Shown: piece by piece, positions 52,801 through 62,134 of the stretch
Layout: each line of letters begins with the position of its first letter
Numbering within the stretch: the first letter of the stretch is position 1
NCBI RefSeq assembly: GCF_902148855.1
Contig: NC_043974.1
Span: 21,515,950-21,579,949 of the forward strand
Direction: 5' to 3'
Length of the DNA: 64,000 bases
Source: Sphaeramia orbicularis
Lineage: Eukaryota > Chordata > Actinopteri > Kurtiformes > Apogonidae
Program-made: the position numbers and the translations under genes
The notes under the pieces: generated by a model
What the model saw: the letters and a program-made list of their open reading frames with translations, nothing else
Told to the model about the DNA's origin: nothing
Databases searched by the model: none

Positions 52801-53662
52801 CTCCATGAAAAATAGGTTCACAAAATGTTTTAATCGTATTGTTTTTTAATGCCTAGAGGAAGAAAAACACTCAGGAAAAAAAGAATCTTGATTAAGGCTC
52901 TCATAATTCATACACGAAAGGGTTAAATATTGGAAAATATATGATTTTCACTGACAAGAATGCAACCAACAGAGGATAAAATTGTAATAAATGGTGATAA
53001 ATCACTTAAGAATGGTTAAATCAACAGGAAAATACATTTTGGAACAGTCAAAAAAGAAACGCTGGGTCTTTATGGGTTAATTAGACACACCTTACCGCCA
53101 AAATTTATTATGTTGCATTGACAGTTATAGAGAATCCACATAAGTAAATCTCCAAAGAAACACCATCTAATGTCAGATGTTTAATTTTGAGAAAAACAGT
53201 GAAGGTGTTGGATCTCATTTTAGACTTTCCTTTTTCATTTCTGCTACAGAACGGACCGTGAGTAAATGTATTGTACATGGAGGAAGTACAGCGATACTTT
53301 AACTGCTTTGAACCAGATCATCTGAGTGGAACAAATGGAAAAAATACACAAAAAATAGAATACCTTGACAGAAATATACACAAAAATGAATTCTCAGAAA
53401 GAAAAAGAGGATCAATAAGGCAAATTTAATGAAATATCTGTCGAAGTTCAGCAAAGTATGAATATGAAGTAGTTTAAATAGATGATTTTGGAGGAGTACG
53501 GGATGAAAAATGAAGGTTTCAAACTAGTATGTGCCTTTTTTTAGTACCTCTGATAAGCAAAAAAGCGACAGAATACTTCAACACTAACAGTAAATGTCAA
53601 ATTCAATGATAATACTTACTGTGACTGTGAAGAAATGAAGCTACCATTAAAGTGAGGATCAT
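49891..53662 (-). CDS. V-set immune receptor gene 1: signal, membrane and ITIM-tail exons; V exon not found
   Basis: Four exons can be read: signal 53662-53620 (MILTLMVASFLHSH), transmembrane 50694-50590 (SKTKVTATVTVYLAILTICL), a short linker 50466-50435 (AHTEENPPQTE), and the tail 50013-49891. Phases are 1, 1, 0, the same as in the complete gene at 59061-62134. The tail has LNYAAVTF, a textbook ITIM (L-x-Y-x-x-V), and a second tyrosine in NAVYSAV. An Ig V exon is expected between 50694 and 53620, but I find none there, only transposons. The gene is therefore either V-less and probably non-functional, or the signal exon belongs to another remnant. Cell-surface inhibitory signalling is inferred from the ITIM. 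Confidence 0.6.
50101..50407 (+). mobile_element. Tc1/mariner-type MITE
   Basis: Ends are inverted: 'agtcgtggaaaaaatgatta' at the left and its near complement (attttttccgtggct) at the right, with TA at each border. About 305 bp, non-coding. It lies in the intron between the tail and linker exons of receptor gene 1. Confidence 0.75.
50844..51397 (-). mobile_element. Tc1/mariner deletion derivative keeping the transposase HTH domain
   Basis: The body is 50846-51395 with about 26-bp inverted ends (CAGGGTGGGGAAGTAAAATT and its complement AATTTTGCTTCCCCGTCCTG) and TA on each side. On the minus strand, 51249-51079 encodes 56 aa beginning MSNQESKRQRVCDLLNAL. The segment TPKEISKIVGVSIKTVYN is a helix-turn-helix of the type heading Tc1/mariner transposases. 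The catalytic DDE/DDD domain is absent, so it can move only with help from a complete relative. Confidence 0.8.
51827..52926 (-). mobile_element. piggyBac-type MITE (CCCTTTCATGCAT family), outer copy
   Basis: Flanked by TTAA at 51827-51830 and 52923-52926, with inverted ends CCCTTTCATGCATAGTGG and (on the other side) CACGAAAGGG. It is interrupted at an internal TTAA by a second copy of the same family in the opposite orientation. Confidence 0.78.
52073..52605 (+). mobile_element. piggyBac-type MITE (CCCTTTCATGCAT family), inner copy
   Basis: A complete 533-bp copy between TTAA at 52073-52076 and 52602-52605, running CCCTTTCATGCATGAATTAT to GTGACCACTATGCATGAAAG plus GG. Its sequence matches, in reverse, the two halves of the outer copy joined together. 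Confidence 0.82.
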
Positions 53663-54467
53663 CCTTACTATGTGAGTTTCACATCATCAATGACACTTTT
53701 AAAATAGCTGCTGCCTGTGGTGCTTATCTTGTGGTGGGTTGTCAGATGACGTAAATGTTTCCAGACCATAACTGTTAATCACATTGTTTCCGATGTTTTT
53801 GATGATTGAAGGAAGTCAGGCAGGCGTCTCAGTTTATTTCAGCTTTATTCATATGGAGTTGAGTGGTGGCTTAAGAAAACCCCTTATTCTGTCCATACTG
53901 TCTTCTCCTAATGCGCACGCAAAAGCGTTTAAAGGCAAGAATCAAAGCTCTGTATTTTTTTAATGAACCTCTTTACAAAGTCAGATTTATCATGGCATGA
54001 AGTGAAAGTACAACCACAGAAGAAGACAGAAGTGTATTTACAAAGCATCAGCTCCGCATTGAGCTGCAGCTTCAGACGTTTCCTGAGTCCTTCTGACAGG
54101 GGTGGAGTAAATAGTATTGTTCTGTGCTTCGCTCTCAGATGAAGGCTTTTGGTTGTTTTCTCGATGAAAAGTCACCGCTGCGTAGTTCAGGTCATCTGTT
54201 TGTCGGCTCTGAGAACAAAAGTATTTACAGTTTCATAAAAGGATGTTATTGGAATACACATGAGACCATTTTACATCTGCATTTATAGGCTTTGAAGGAT
54301 TATTTCAATATATCACTAAATCCCTTTCTGTCAGGGTTAATATTGTTCTGATGTTCAGTTGTATATTTATCAGAATTACGCATTTTCATGTTTTTTGTTT
54401 TTTTTTTGTTGTTTGTATGTTTTCATCGGGTTTTGTCTGCTTGTTTGTTTGTCTGTTAGCAAGTTAG

Positions 54468-55629
54468 TGGGATCACCTGGAATCCAAATGGGGTCGCCTG
54501 AAATTTACTAATAAACAATACATGGTGAGTTGACAGAGACAATCACAATACATAAAAGACATGACAAACTGTGAAGCTGAAGCACTGTGTGTAACAAATA
54601 CAACCGGAACCCAGAAGCAGACCGACACAAAGGTATGAGTTTGAAAACCTTTACTGAGGCTTTGTTGAAGCAACAGGAGTTCAATATAACAGTTACAGTT
54701 TTAGACACAGTTACAAACTCAGTCTCAGTAATCCGACAGGGGTAAGGCAAAGGGGGGCGTCGGGGACAGGCAGATAGTCCAGTAACCGGGGAGTCCGTAG
54801 AGTCCAGAGGGGCTGAGACAGAAGACAGGGTCCGAGGCAGAAACAGGTCGAAACCAGACGGCAGGCAGAGAGACGTGGTCAGGGACAAAGGGCAGGTCGA
54901 GCACCAGGGAAACGGACGAAAAGGCAGAACCAGGCTGACGAGACAGGCAGGGATCAGACGACAGGTAGCAGAGCGGGTCAGGGACAAACGAGATCAGACA
55001 CGAAGAATAAGGTAGGTGTAATGCTGGAAAGTTTCTCACAGGTAGAAGACAATCTGGCAAAGAACAAAGGAGGGAGAGGTGAATATAAACCCTCTACCTA
55101 ATGAGCCCAGGTGTGCTCACAGGTGAGGGGAATGAACTGATGAGGAGGTGTGACAGAAAGAGCAATGAGGAGGTGTGGCTGAGAGTGAGGGGAAAAAAGA
55201 GAAAGAAAGAGAAACAGCAGAACAAAAAGACAGAGATGTTACACTGTGGTACTGTTTATCTTTCAAATGTTCATTGTGGTCAGTTTCAGATGCTGCAGCT
55301 CTTCTATAATTCATAGTATGAGTTCTTGTTTGTTCAGTATTAACTGTCAGCCTTATAAATCCAAGCTGGACTGACTGTACATATCCTGACCAAGGAAAAT
55401 CAAATTCTCACTGTGTGCAGTAATCTACACCTGGCTTTTCTGCCTCCGTCCATAATAATACACATTATAGCAAACTATTACATGATCAAAAACAAATTAT
55501 TTTTAAATTTTAGCAAAAAAAGATGTCTCTGTTTTGAATGTCTGGAGTCGCCAGAAATTTGTGATGTTAAAATGGAGTCATGAGCCACAAAAGGTTGGGA
55601 ACGAAAGGTTGGGAACCACTGCTGTAGAT
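54468..55629 (+). mobile_element. hAT-type non-autonomous transposon, copy 3 (left end deleted, interrupted)
   Basis: Ends GGTTGGGAACCACTG at 55621, followed by ctgtagat, the same flank as copy 4 in unit B. This is expected because the two are duplicates of one insertion. The left terminus is deleted relative to unit B. A solo LTR lies inside it. Confidence 0.75.
54590..55243 (-). mobile_element. Solo LTR of an LTR retrotransposon (fossil)
   Basis: A 654-bp insert beginning TGTAAC and ending GTTACA, flanked by the 5-bp duplication ctgtg (54585-54589 and 55244-55248). TG...CA ends, a 5-bp duplication and no internal protein region indicate a lone LTR left by recombination. Family (Gypsy or ERV) and strand are not resolved. 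Unit B has the empty site at about 59957, so the insertion is younger than the tandem duplication. Confidence 0.72.
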
Positions 55630-55648
55630 GGTGTGATGATATTGTTTA

Positions 55649-55649
55649 T

Positions 55650-55714
<65 letters not shown>
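55649..55714. repeat. (GATA)n microsatellite, unit A
   Basis: About 16 GATA units in intron 4 of the receptor copy. Unit B has about 21 units at the same place. Confidence 0.95.
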
Positions 55715-55715
<1 letters not shown>

Positions 55716-57330
55716 AAGTATGTCTGTATGTCTACTTCTCTCGAATATTTGAATAATAAATTACAGAAGGGGCTTAAATTACCAACTGTACTAACCACAT
55801 CATCAACACATAGAGTTGTACATGCTCAACCACAATGACTGCAACCAGGTCAGTGAGCAGGTGATATGCATGAAGTGTCTGAAATAACTCATAGCACAGA
55901 GAAAAGGGGGTGTTTCACTTCTTGAGGTATGATGTATGATAGAATTACATGAATATATTTGACACAACATAAAAGTGATTATAATGAAATACAATAATGT
56001 ATAGTAGTGACACCAGTGAGTCAGTTTGACCTGTAAAAATATGCAGAATTGGAAAAAATCTATATTTGGTACTATTACGATAAAATGTATTCCGTTATCA
56101 AAGTCATTCAATGGTAAATGAAGCTCACAGATGTAAAAATGACACGTTATTGACCTCGATTGATTGTTGAACATGTTCTTCATGGTGACCTAGATGACAG
56201 AAACAGTCAAGTGAATATTATTATTTATCCAAATCTGATTAGACATTCAAATAAACAGGGAGGTTATGTTGAAACTAAACAAAGTGAAACTATGCTTAAG
56301 GAAGTGAGAGCCCACCTTTGTGAGACTTGTACATCTTGAGAACCAGAACAATGATGACCATAAAGAAGAACACAGTCAGACCATCCAGGATCACATTTAG
56401 CACTGGTACGATATCGAACACTCCTATACAAAAAAAAAGCAGAATATTTACATTTTAACATGGAGTTTTTAATGAATATTTAAATTGATTAAATAGTAAA
56501 CTGTTTTTAGCTCTTACCTTTAACATCTAAATATGTTGGATGGACAATAACGGTCTTTTGTTGCATAAGAAATCCACAGAAATACAGCCCAGAGTCAGAT
56601 ACATTCACTTGCTTGATTTTGAGGAAGATGTGAGAGATGTTGGACGTCACTTCAAATTTGCCATTCTGAAATGAGTCCACCTTAGAAGGGTCAAATATTG
56701 AGGCAATTTTGTTGGGTTCAGATCTCTTGACCACTCTGAGTAGAAGAACTGGTGTAGTTTGAGCACAGCAGTGTAGGATCTCCATCAGGCCGGACCTCCA
56801 CCGTAACAGACTCAGAAACCGAGGTGAAGATCCAACCTGAAACAAACCCACATTAACCCACAGGACCTGAACAACACCTTCAGATGAATTCAACAATATC
56901 CCAAATTACAGTTGGACTTACTGAGGCTGCAGAGGAGTAAAACAGTGTGTGAAGGGAAGTTCCTCATTGTGTGTGTGAGTCTGAACTGGTACGAAACCAA
57001 CCAAGCTCCTATTTAAGGCCTGAGGAGGTGGAGCATTTTTCACAGACTGTGTTGAAGGTAAGAAGATGTTCAGCATCAAAAGTTCTAGACTCTAAGATGT
57101 CAGAGTAGGTGTGCAGCATCTCTATGCAGACGTGTTCACAAACTGTTTTGCACCAAACTGTTGTGGTTCACCGCTCTAAATAAACAGATTATGGTTTAGC
57201 ATTGAATGAACAGATGTGCACACTCGTTCTCTGTACTTCAAATCTACAGAGAAACACAAGTATAGTTTATAAGTTTGTGAGTAAAACTTCTTAACATGTT
57301 GATACTGGCACAAGGAAGAAATGATTCAAT

Positions 57331-57490
57331 TTTGGTGGTGATCGGGGGTGGGGGCGCCACGGGGGCCCACTGATCTGCTTTGGCGGAGCTCTGCGCTCTC
57401 CGAGTGCTTTTCTAGAAAAGAGCGCGCAGACCTCCGCCAAGGCAGATGGGGGGGGGCACTGATCTGCCTTGGCAGAAGTGGGGATTTCTC
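57331..57490. mobile_element. Fragments of a 'CCGCCAAGG' MITE, with a short palindrome (unit A)
   Basis: The pieces GATCTGC-TTGGCGGAG...CTCTCCGAGTGCTTTTCTAG and their inverted partner (GAGCGCGCAGACCTCCGCCAAGG) form about 28-bp arms. The same family recurs near 58255-58312, 59444-59570, 60040-60451, 62490-62545 and 63320-63370. It is a non-coding DNA repeat; I cannot assign the superfamily. Confidence 0.55.
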
Positions 57491-57499
57491 AAAGACTGC

Positions 57500-58245
57500 A
57501 AGGGAAGCTCGGCTTCCCCTAAAATTATGAAAATTAAATTGTCAAATATGTACGGTTGTGTTGACAATTTATTGACTACAAATGTGTTAGAATACGTTCA
57601 TCTCACAGATTAGTTCGTTCAGAATCAGCTTTATCACAAACCAGCGGACTCGATGTTGTTCACTTCTCATACATTCCCGTTGCGCTGTTTTCTCATACAT
57701 CTCTGCTCAGTGCATTTGCCCATAGACGCTCAGCGTCCATGCACTTCAATGGGACTGAGTGGAACAGTTTTTTCATTGCCTCAAAACTGGACGGTAATTG
57801 GATAAATGTCATGATGTTGTCCCGCCCCCAGACGCTCGGCGTCTCTGGGGGTGAATGGAGCTGTGGGCGGAGCTCGGCTGGGCTGGACGCTAGGCTTCTA
57901 TGTGCTGATTGGAGGACCAGTCAAAAGGCTCCCGTTTGATTGACAGCTTTTTTTAGACCTACTCCTTCACTGACAGACTTCAGTTTAATACCGTCGCGCA
58001 TTCTGCTGTGAAATCAAGAGAGAAACCACTACAAAATTACTTGTTCATTTCTTGCACTGTAAATAAAACACACTCATTGTACTTCCTTGTTTCAATTTAA
58101 CATAATTTCAACGTTTTCTTGTTTACTTGATACAATAAGGTCACTGACCAATTTCTTAAAAAGGAACAGAGGGCCGAATTTATGTATAAATAACTTGACA
58201 ATTTTTTTTTTTCTTTTTTATGTAAGCCGACAATTAGCTTCCCCT
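57500..58245. repeat. Unclassified dispersed repeat, unit A
   Basis: Bounded by similar inverted ends (GGGAAGCTCGGCTTCCCC at the left, AAGCCGACAATTAGCTTCCC at the right) and set inside the CCGCCAAGG MITE sequence. It contains an open stretch at 57739-57939 (MHFNGTEWNSFF...) that also occurs in unit B; I take this as repeat sequence, not a host gene. The unit B copy is at about 62560-63308. Confidence 0.5.
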
Positions 58246-58439
58246 CTCTGAAAGACGAGCAGCTGCCACTGCTTGGCAGAGGTCTGCACTCTCCGAGTGC
58301 TTTTCTAGTTTTGTTGATGTTATGGTCTATATTCCCCAACACATTGCTCTTATCTTCTATTCTTTACTACGTTGCTGCTTAAATGTTATCTTAAATGACA
58401 CGTAGTCCGCCAATGTTCACAACTTTATTTCAGACTTTG

Positions 58440-58686
58440 TTCTTACAGATTATGGAGTTTAAAGTTTTCATGCATTTCACCTCACTTGAACTTACTCCAC
58501 AGAACTGTCTGACAATGGCAATTCTGTTGGGTTCAGATCTCTTGACCACTCTAAACCAGAATATCTGAGTAGGTAAACTGGAGTAGTTTGAGCACAGCAG
58601 TGTAGCATCTTCATCAGGCCGGACCTCCACCGATAATACTTAGTGTGACTGTGAAGAAGTGAAGCTACCATTAAAGTGAGGATCAT
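58440..58686 (-). pseudogene. Signal exon fused to a truncated V exon (unit B border)
   Basis: It starts with MILTLMVASLLHSH, the signal exon of receptor gene 1. The donor that reads GTAAGTATTATC in unit A has become CTAAGTATTATC, and the sequence runs straight into the middle of a V exon (GGTGGAGGTCCGG...). That V part encodes VRPDEDATLLCSNYSSLPTQ and IFWFRVVKRSEPN in a different frame and then ends early. No membrane or tail exons follow. It is a deletion-made remnant of a second receptor gene per unit. Confidence 0.8.
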
Positions 58687-59060
58687 CGTTACTGTGAGAG
58701 TTTCACTTCAACAGTGACACTTGTAAGGTAGCTGCTGCCTCTGATGCTTATCTTGTGGTGGGTTGTCAGATGATGTAAATGTTTCCAGACTATGACTGTT
58801 AATCGCATTGTTTCCGATGTTTTTGATAACTGAAAGAAATCAGGCAGACGTCACAGGTTATTTCAGCTTTATTTATTTGGAGTTGAGTGGTAGCTTAGAA
58901 AACCCCTTATTCTGTCCATACTGTCTTCTCCTAATGCGCACGCAAAGATGTTTAAAGGCAAGAATCAAAGCTTTGTATTTTTTTAATGAACCTCTTTACA
59001 AAGTCAGATTTATCATGGCATGAAGTGAAAGTACAACCACAGAAGAAGACAGAAGTGTAT

Positions 59061-60781
59061 TTACAAAGCATCAGCTCCGCATTGAGCTGCAGCTTCAGAT
59101 GTTTCCTGAGTCCTTCTGACAGGGGCGGAGTAAATAGCATTGTTCTGTGCTTCGCTCTCAGATGAAGGCTTTTGGTTGTTTTCTCGATGAAAAGTCACCG
59201 CTGCGTAGTTTAGGTCATCTGTTTGTCGGCTCTGAGAACAAAAGTATTTACAGTTTCATAAATGGATGTTACTGGAATACACATGACACCATTTTACATC
59301 TGCATTTATAGGCTTTGAAGGATTACTTTAAAACATCACTAAATCCCTTTCTGTCAGGGTTAATATTGTTCTGATGTTCAGCTGTGTATTTATCAGAATT
59401 ATGCATTTTTATGCAAGTTTATTATGTTTTTTTTTTTTTTTTACCTCCGCCAAGGAACAGCAGAGGTTATGTTTTCATCGGGGTTTGTCTGCTTGTTTGT
59501 CTGTTTGTTTGTCTGTTAGCAAGATAATTCAAAAAGTTATGGACAGATTTTGATGAAAATCTCTTCTCTGTCTATGACAAACAAGAATCTCTGTCTTTTA
59601 TTAATTCATTACTTCAATTCTTTTGCTGTTTCTTTCAAATACAGCAGCTTAACATGGCTGATGATCATTTATTAGTAAACGACCTACTCTTATTGTCCTG
59701 TTGTACCACCAGATCGGCTATTTGAAGGCTGCTTGAACACCTTTACAGATATTTCACAAGAATCTGTTGCTGATTTACATAATCTCTGTAGATCAGTGTT
59801 TTTCAGCCTTGGGGTCGGGACCCCATGTGGGATCACCTGGAATCCAAATGGGGTCGCCTGAAATTTACTAATTTACTAATAAACAATACATGGTGAGTTG
59901 AGAGAGACAATCACAATACATAAAAGATGTGACAAACTGTGAAGCTGAAGCACTGTGGTACTGTTTATCTTTCAAATGTTCATTGTGGTCAGTTTCAGAT
60001 GCTGCAGCTCTTCTATAATTCATAGTATGAGCCATTGTTAACGCCGCCCCCCCCCCCCCCCCCCCCAAGGAGGGTATGTTTTTGTCAGCGTTGGTTTGTC
60101 TGTTTGTTTGTGTGCAAGATAAGTCAAAACGTTATGGACGGATTTGGATGAAAATTTCAGGAAATGTTGATACTGGCACAAGGAAAAAATGATTAAATTT
60201 TGGTGGTGATCGGGGGGTGGGGGGCCACGGGGGCCCACTGATCTGCCTTGGCGGAGGTCTGTGCTCTATGAGTGCTTTTCTAGAAAAGACAGATCCTCTG
60301 CCAAGCCAGATCAGTGGGCCCCCGTGGCCCCCCACCCCCCGATCACCACCAAAATTTAATCATTTGCTCCTTGTGCCAGTATCAACATTTCCTGAAATTT
60401 TCATCCAAATCCGGGGCACTGATCTGCCTTGGTGGAAGTCTGTGCTCTCTGAATGCTTCTAGTTTGTTCAGTATTAATTGTCAGCCTTCTAAATCCAGGC
60501 TGGACTGACTGTACATACCCCGAGCAAGGAAAATAAAATTCTCATTTTGTGCAGTAATCTACACCTGGCTTTTCTGCCTCCGTCCATAACAATATACATT
60601 ATAGCAAACTCTTACATGACCAAAAACAAATTATTTTTCAATTTTAGCAAAAAAATGTCTCTGTTTTGAATGTCTGGGGTCACCAGAAACTTGTGATGTT
60701 AAAATGGAGTCATGAGCCACAAAAGGTTGGGAACAAAAGGTTGGGAACCACTGCTGTAGATGGTGTGATGATATTGTTTAT

Positions 60782-60867
<86 letters not shown>

Positions 60868-62134
60868 AAGTATGTCTGTATGTCTACTTCTCTCGAATGT
60901 TTGAATAATAAATTACAGAAGGGGCTTAAATTACCAACTGTACTAACCACATCATCAACACATAGAGTTGTACATGCTCAACCACAATGACTGCAACCAG
61001 GTCAGTGAGCAGGTGATATGCATGAAGTGTCTGAAATAACTCATAGCACAGAGAAAAGGGGGTGTTTCACTTCTTGAGGTATGATGTATGATAGAATTAC
61101 ATGAATATATTTGACACAACATAAAAGTGATTATAATGAAATACAATAATGTATAGTAGTGACACCAGTGAGTCAGTTTGACCTGTAAAAATATGCAGAA
61201 TTGGAAAAAATCTATATTTGGTACTATTATGATAAAATGTATTCCGTTATCAAAGTCATTCAATGGTAAATGAAGCTCACAGATGTAAAAATGACACGTT
61301 ATTGACCTCGATTGATTGTTGAACATGTTCTTCATGGTGACCTAGATGACAGAAACAGTCAAGTGAATATTATTATTTATCCAAATCTGATTAGACATTC
61401 AAATAAACAGGGAGGTTATGTTGAAACTAAACAAAGTGAAACTATGCTTAAGGAAGTGAGAGCCCACCTTTGTGAGACTTGTACATCTTGAGAACCAGAA
61501 CAATGATGACCATAAAGAAGAACACAGTCAGACCATCCAGGATCACATTTAGCACTGGTACGATATTGAACACTCCTATACAAAAAAAAAAGCAGAATAT
61601 TTACATTTTAACAAGGAGTTTTTAATTCATATTTAAATTGATTAAATAGTAAACTGTTTTTAGCTCTTACCTTCAACATCTAAATATGTTGGATGGACAA
61701 TAACGGTCTTTTGTTGCATAAGAAATCCACAGAAATACAGCCCAGAGTCAGATACATTCACTTGCTTGATTTTGAGGAAGATGTGAGAGATGTTGGACGT
61801 CACTTCAAATTTGCCATTCTGAAATGAGTCCACCTTAGAAGGGTCAAATATTGAGGCAATTTTGTTGGGTTCAGATCTCTTGACCACTCTGAACCACAAT
61901 ATCTGAGTAGAAGAACTGGTGTAGTTTGAGCACAGCAGTGTAGCATCTTCATCAGGCCGGACCTCCACCGTAACAGACTCAGAAACCGAGGTGAAGATCC
62001 AACCTGAAACAAATCCACATTAACCCACAGGACCTGAACAACACCATCAGATAAATTCAACAATATCCCAAATTACAGTTGGACTTACTGAGGCTGCAAA
62101 GGAGTAAAACAGTGTGTGAAGGGAAGTTCCTCAT
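59061..62134 (-). CDS. V-set immune receptor with ITIM tail (unit B, complete)
   Basis: Five exons, 62134-62089, 62003-61671, 61575-61468, 61341-61307 and 59231-59061, in consistent phase: 230 aa. Signal peptide MRNFPSHTVLLLCSL. The V-type Ig domain has LLCSNY (first Cys), QILWFRVVKRSEP (core Trp) and VSDSGLYFCG (second Cys). The transmembrane helix lies in NVILDGLTVFFFMVIIVLVL. The tail has LNYAAVTF, an ITIM, and NAIYSAPV. Teleosts carry many such receptors, usually left unnamed; an ITIM would recruit SHP phosphatases and inhibit the cell. Exon 4 ends at a weak donor, GAG|GTCAAT, chosen because it alone keeps the frame and matches the linker of gene 1. Intron 4 (2.1 kb) is filled by a hAT element, a palindrome and a GATA repeat. 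No charged residue in the helix suggests an adaptor partner. Confidence 0.85.
59444..59570 (+). mobile_element. CCGCCAAGG MITE, left-end fragment
   Basis: Reads ACCTCCGCCAAGGAACAGCA then TTTTCATCGGGGTTTGTCTG and GCAAGATAA. This is the left part of the MITE seen again from 60064 onward. Confidence 0.55.
59786..60761 (+). mobile_element. hAT-type non-autonomous transposon, copy 4 (both ends present, interrupted)
   Basis: The body is 59794-60753, CAGTGTTTTTCAGCC to GGTTGGGAACCACTG, with perfect 8-bp duplications ctgtagat (59786-59793 and 60754-60761). A MITE-derived palindrome occupies 60040-60451; in unit A the same join (about 55330) is uninterrupted. It lies in intron 4 of the receptor gene. 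Confidence 0.88.
60040..60451. mobile_element. Head-to-head CCGCCAAGG MITE pair forming a long palindrome
   Basis: After a run of C, sequence from about 60163 (AATGTTGATACTGGCACAAG) to 60275 is repeated in inverse orientation at about 60290-60395. Both arms include the GGTGGTGATCGGGGGGTGGG block. The arms are about 100 bp with a spacer of about 20 bp, so the transcript or single strand could fold into a long hairpin. Confidence 0.75.
60782..60867. repeat. (GATA)n microsatellite, unit B
   Basis: About 21 GATA units, the counterpart of the shorter repeat in unit A. Confidence 0.95.

Larger units (their letters stand above)
51461..53080 (-). mobile_element. piggyBac-type MITE (CCCAYAAAGACCC family), copy 3, host of a double nest
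   Basis: Reverse orientation to copy 1. The ends are TAACCCATAAAGACC (51463) and GGGTCTTTATGGGTTAA (53064-53080). Its interior is split by another TTAA-flanked element at 51827-52926. Confidence 0.75.
54038..56967 (-). pseudogene. V-set ITIM receptor, unit A copy (V exon damaged)
   Basis: Exons: signal 56967-56922 (MRNFPSHTVLLLCSL), V 56836-56518, transmembrane 56423-56316, linker 56189-56155, tail 54208-54038. Compared with unit B, the V exon is 319 rather than 333 nt. A 14-bp block is missing that includes the conserved tryptophan of ILWFR, and the frame breaks. Downstream exons remain intact: the tail has LNYAAVTF (ITIM) and NTIYSTPV, ending CGADAL. The damage is recent, because almost everything else matches the intact copy. 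Skipping the V exon would not keep the frame (319 is not a multiple of 3). Confidence 0.8.
53608..58631. repeat. Tandem duplication unit A (about 5.02 kb)
   Basis: Unit borders are set by the shared marker 'gataatactta(c/g)tgtgactgtgaag' at 53608, 58632 and 63693. Unit A matches unit B along its length apart from separate indels: a solo LTR only in A, a palindromic insert only in B, a 14-bp V-exon deletion in A, and different GATA repeat lengths. Confidence 0.88.

Noticed and set aside
55803-56183. 126-aa minus-strand frame, repeated almost identically at 60955-61335
   Set aside because: It starts in the receptor's linker exon in another frame and runs through intron. Its conservation reflects only the recent tandem duplication.
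57739-57939. 66-aa frame beginning MHFNGTEWNSFF, also at 62801-63001
   Set aside because: Lies wholly within the unclassified dispersed repeat. No splice context or protein family recognised.
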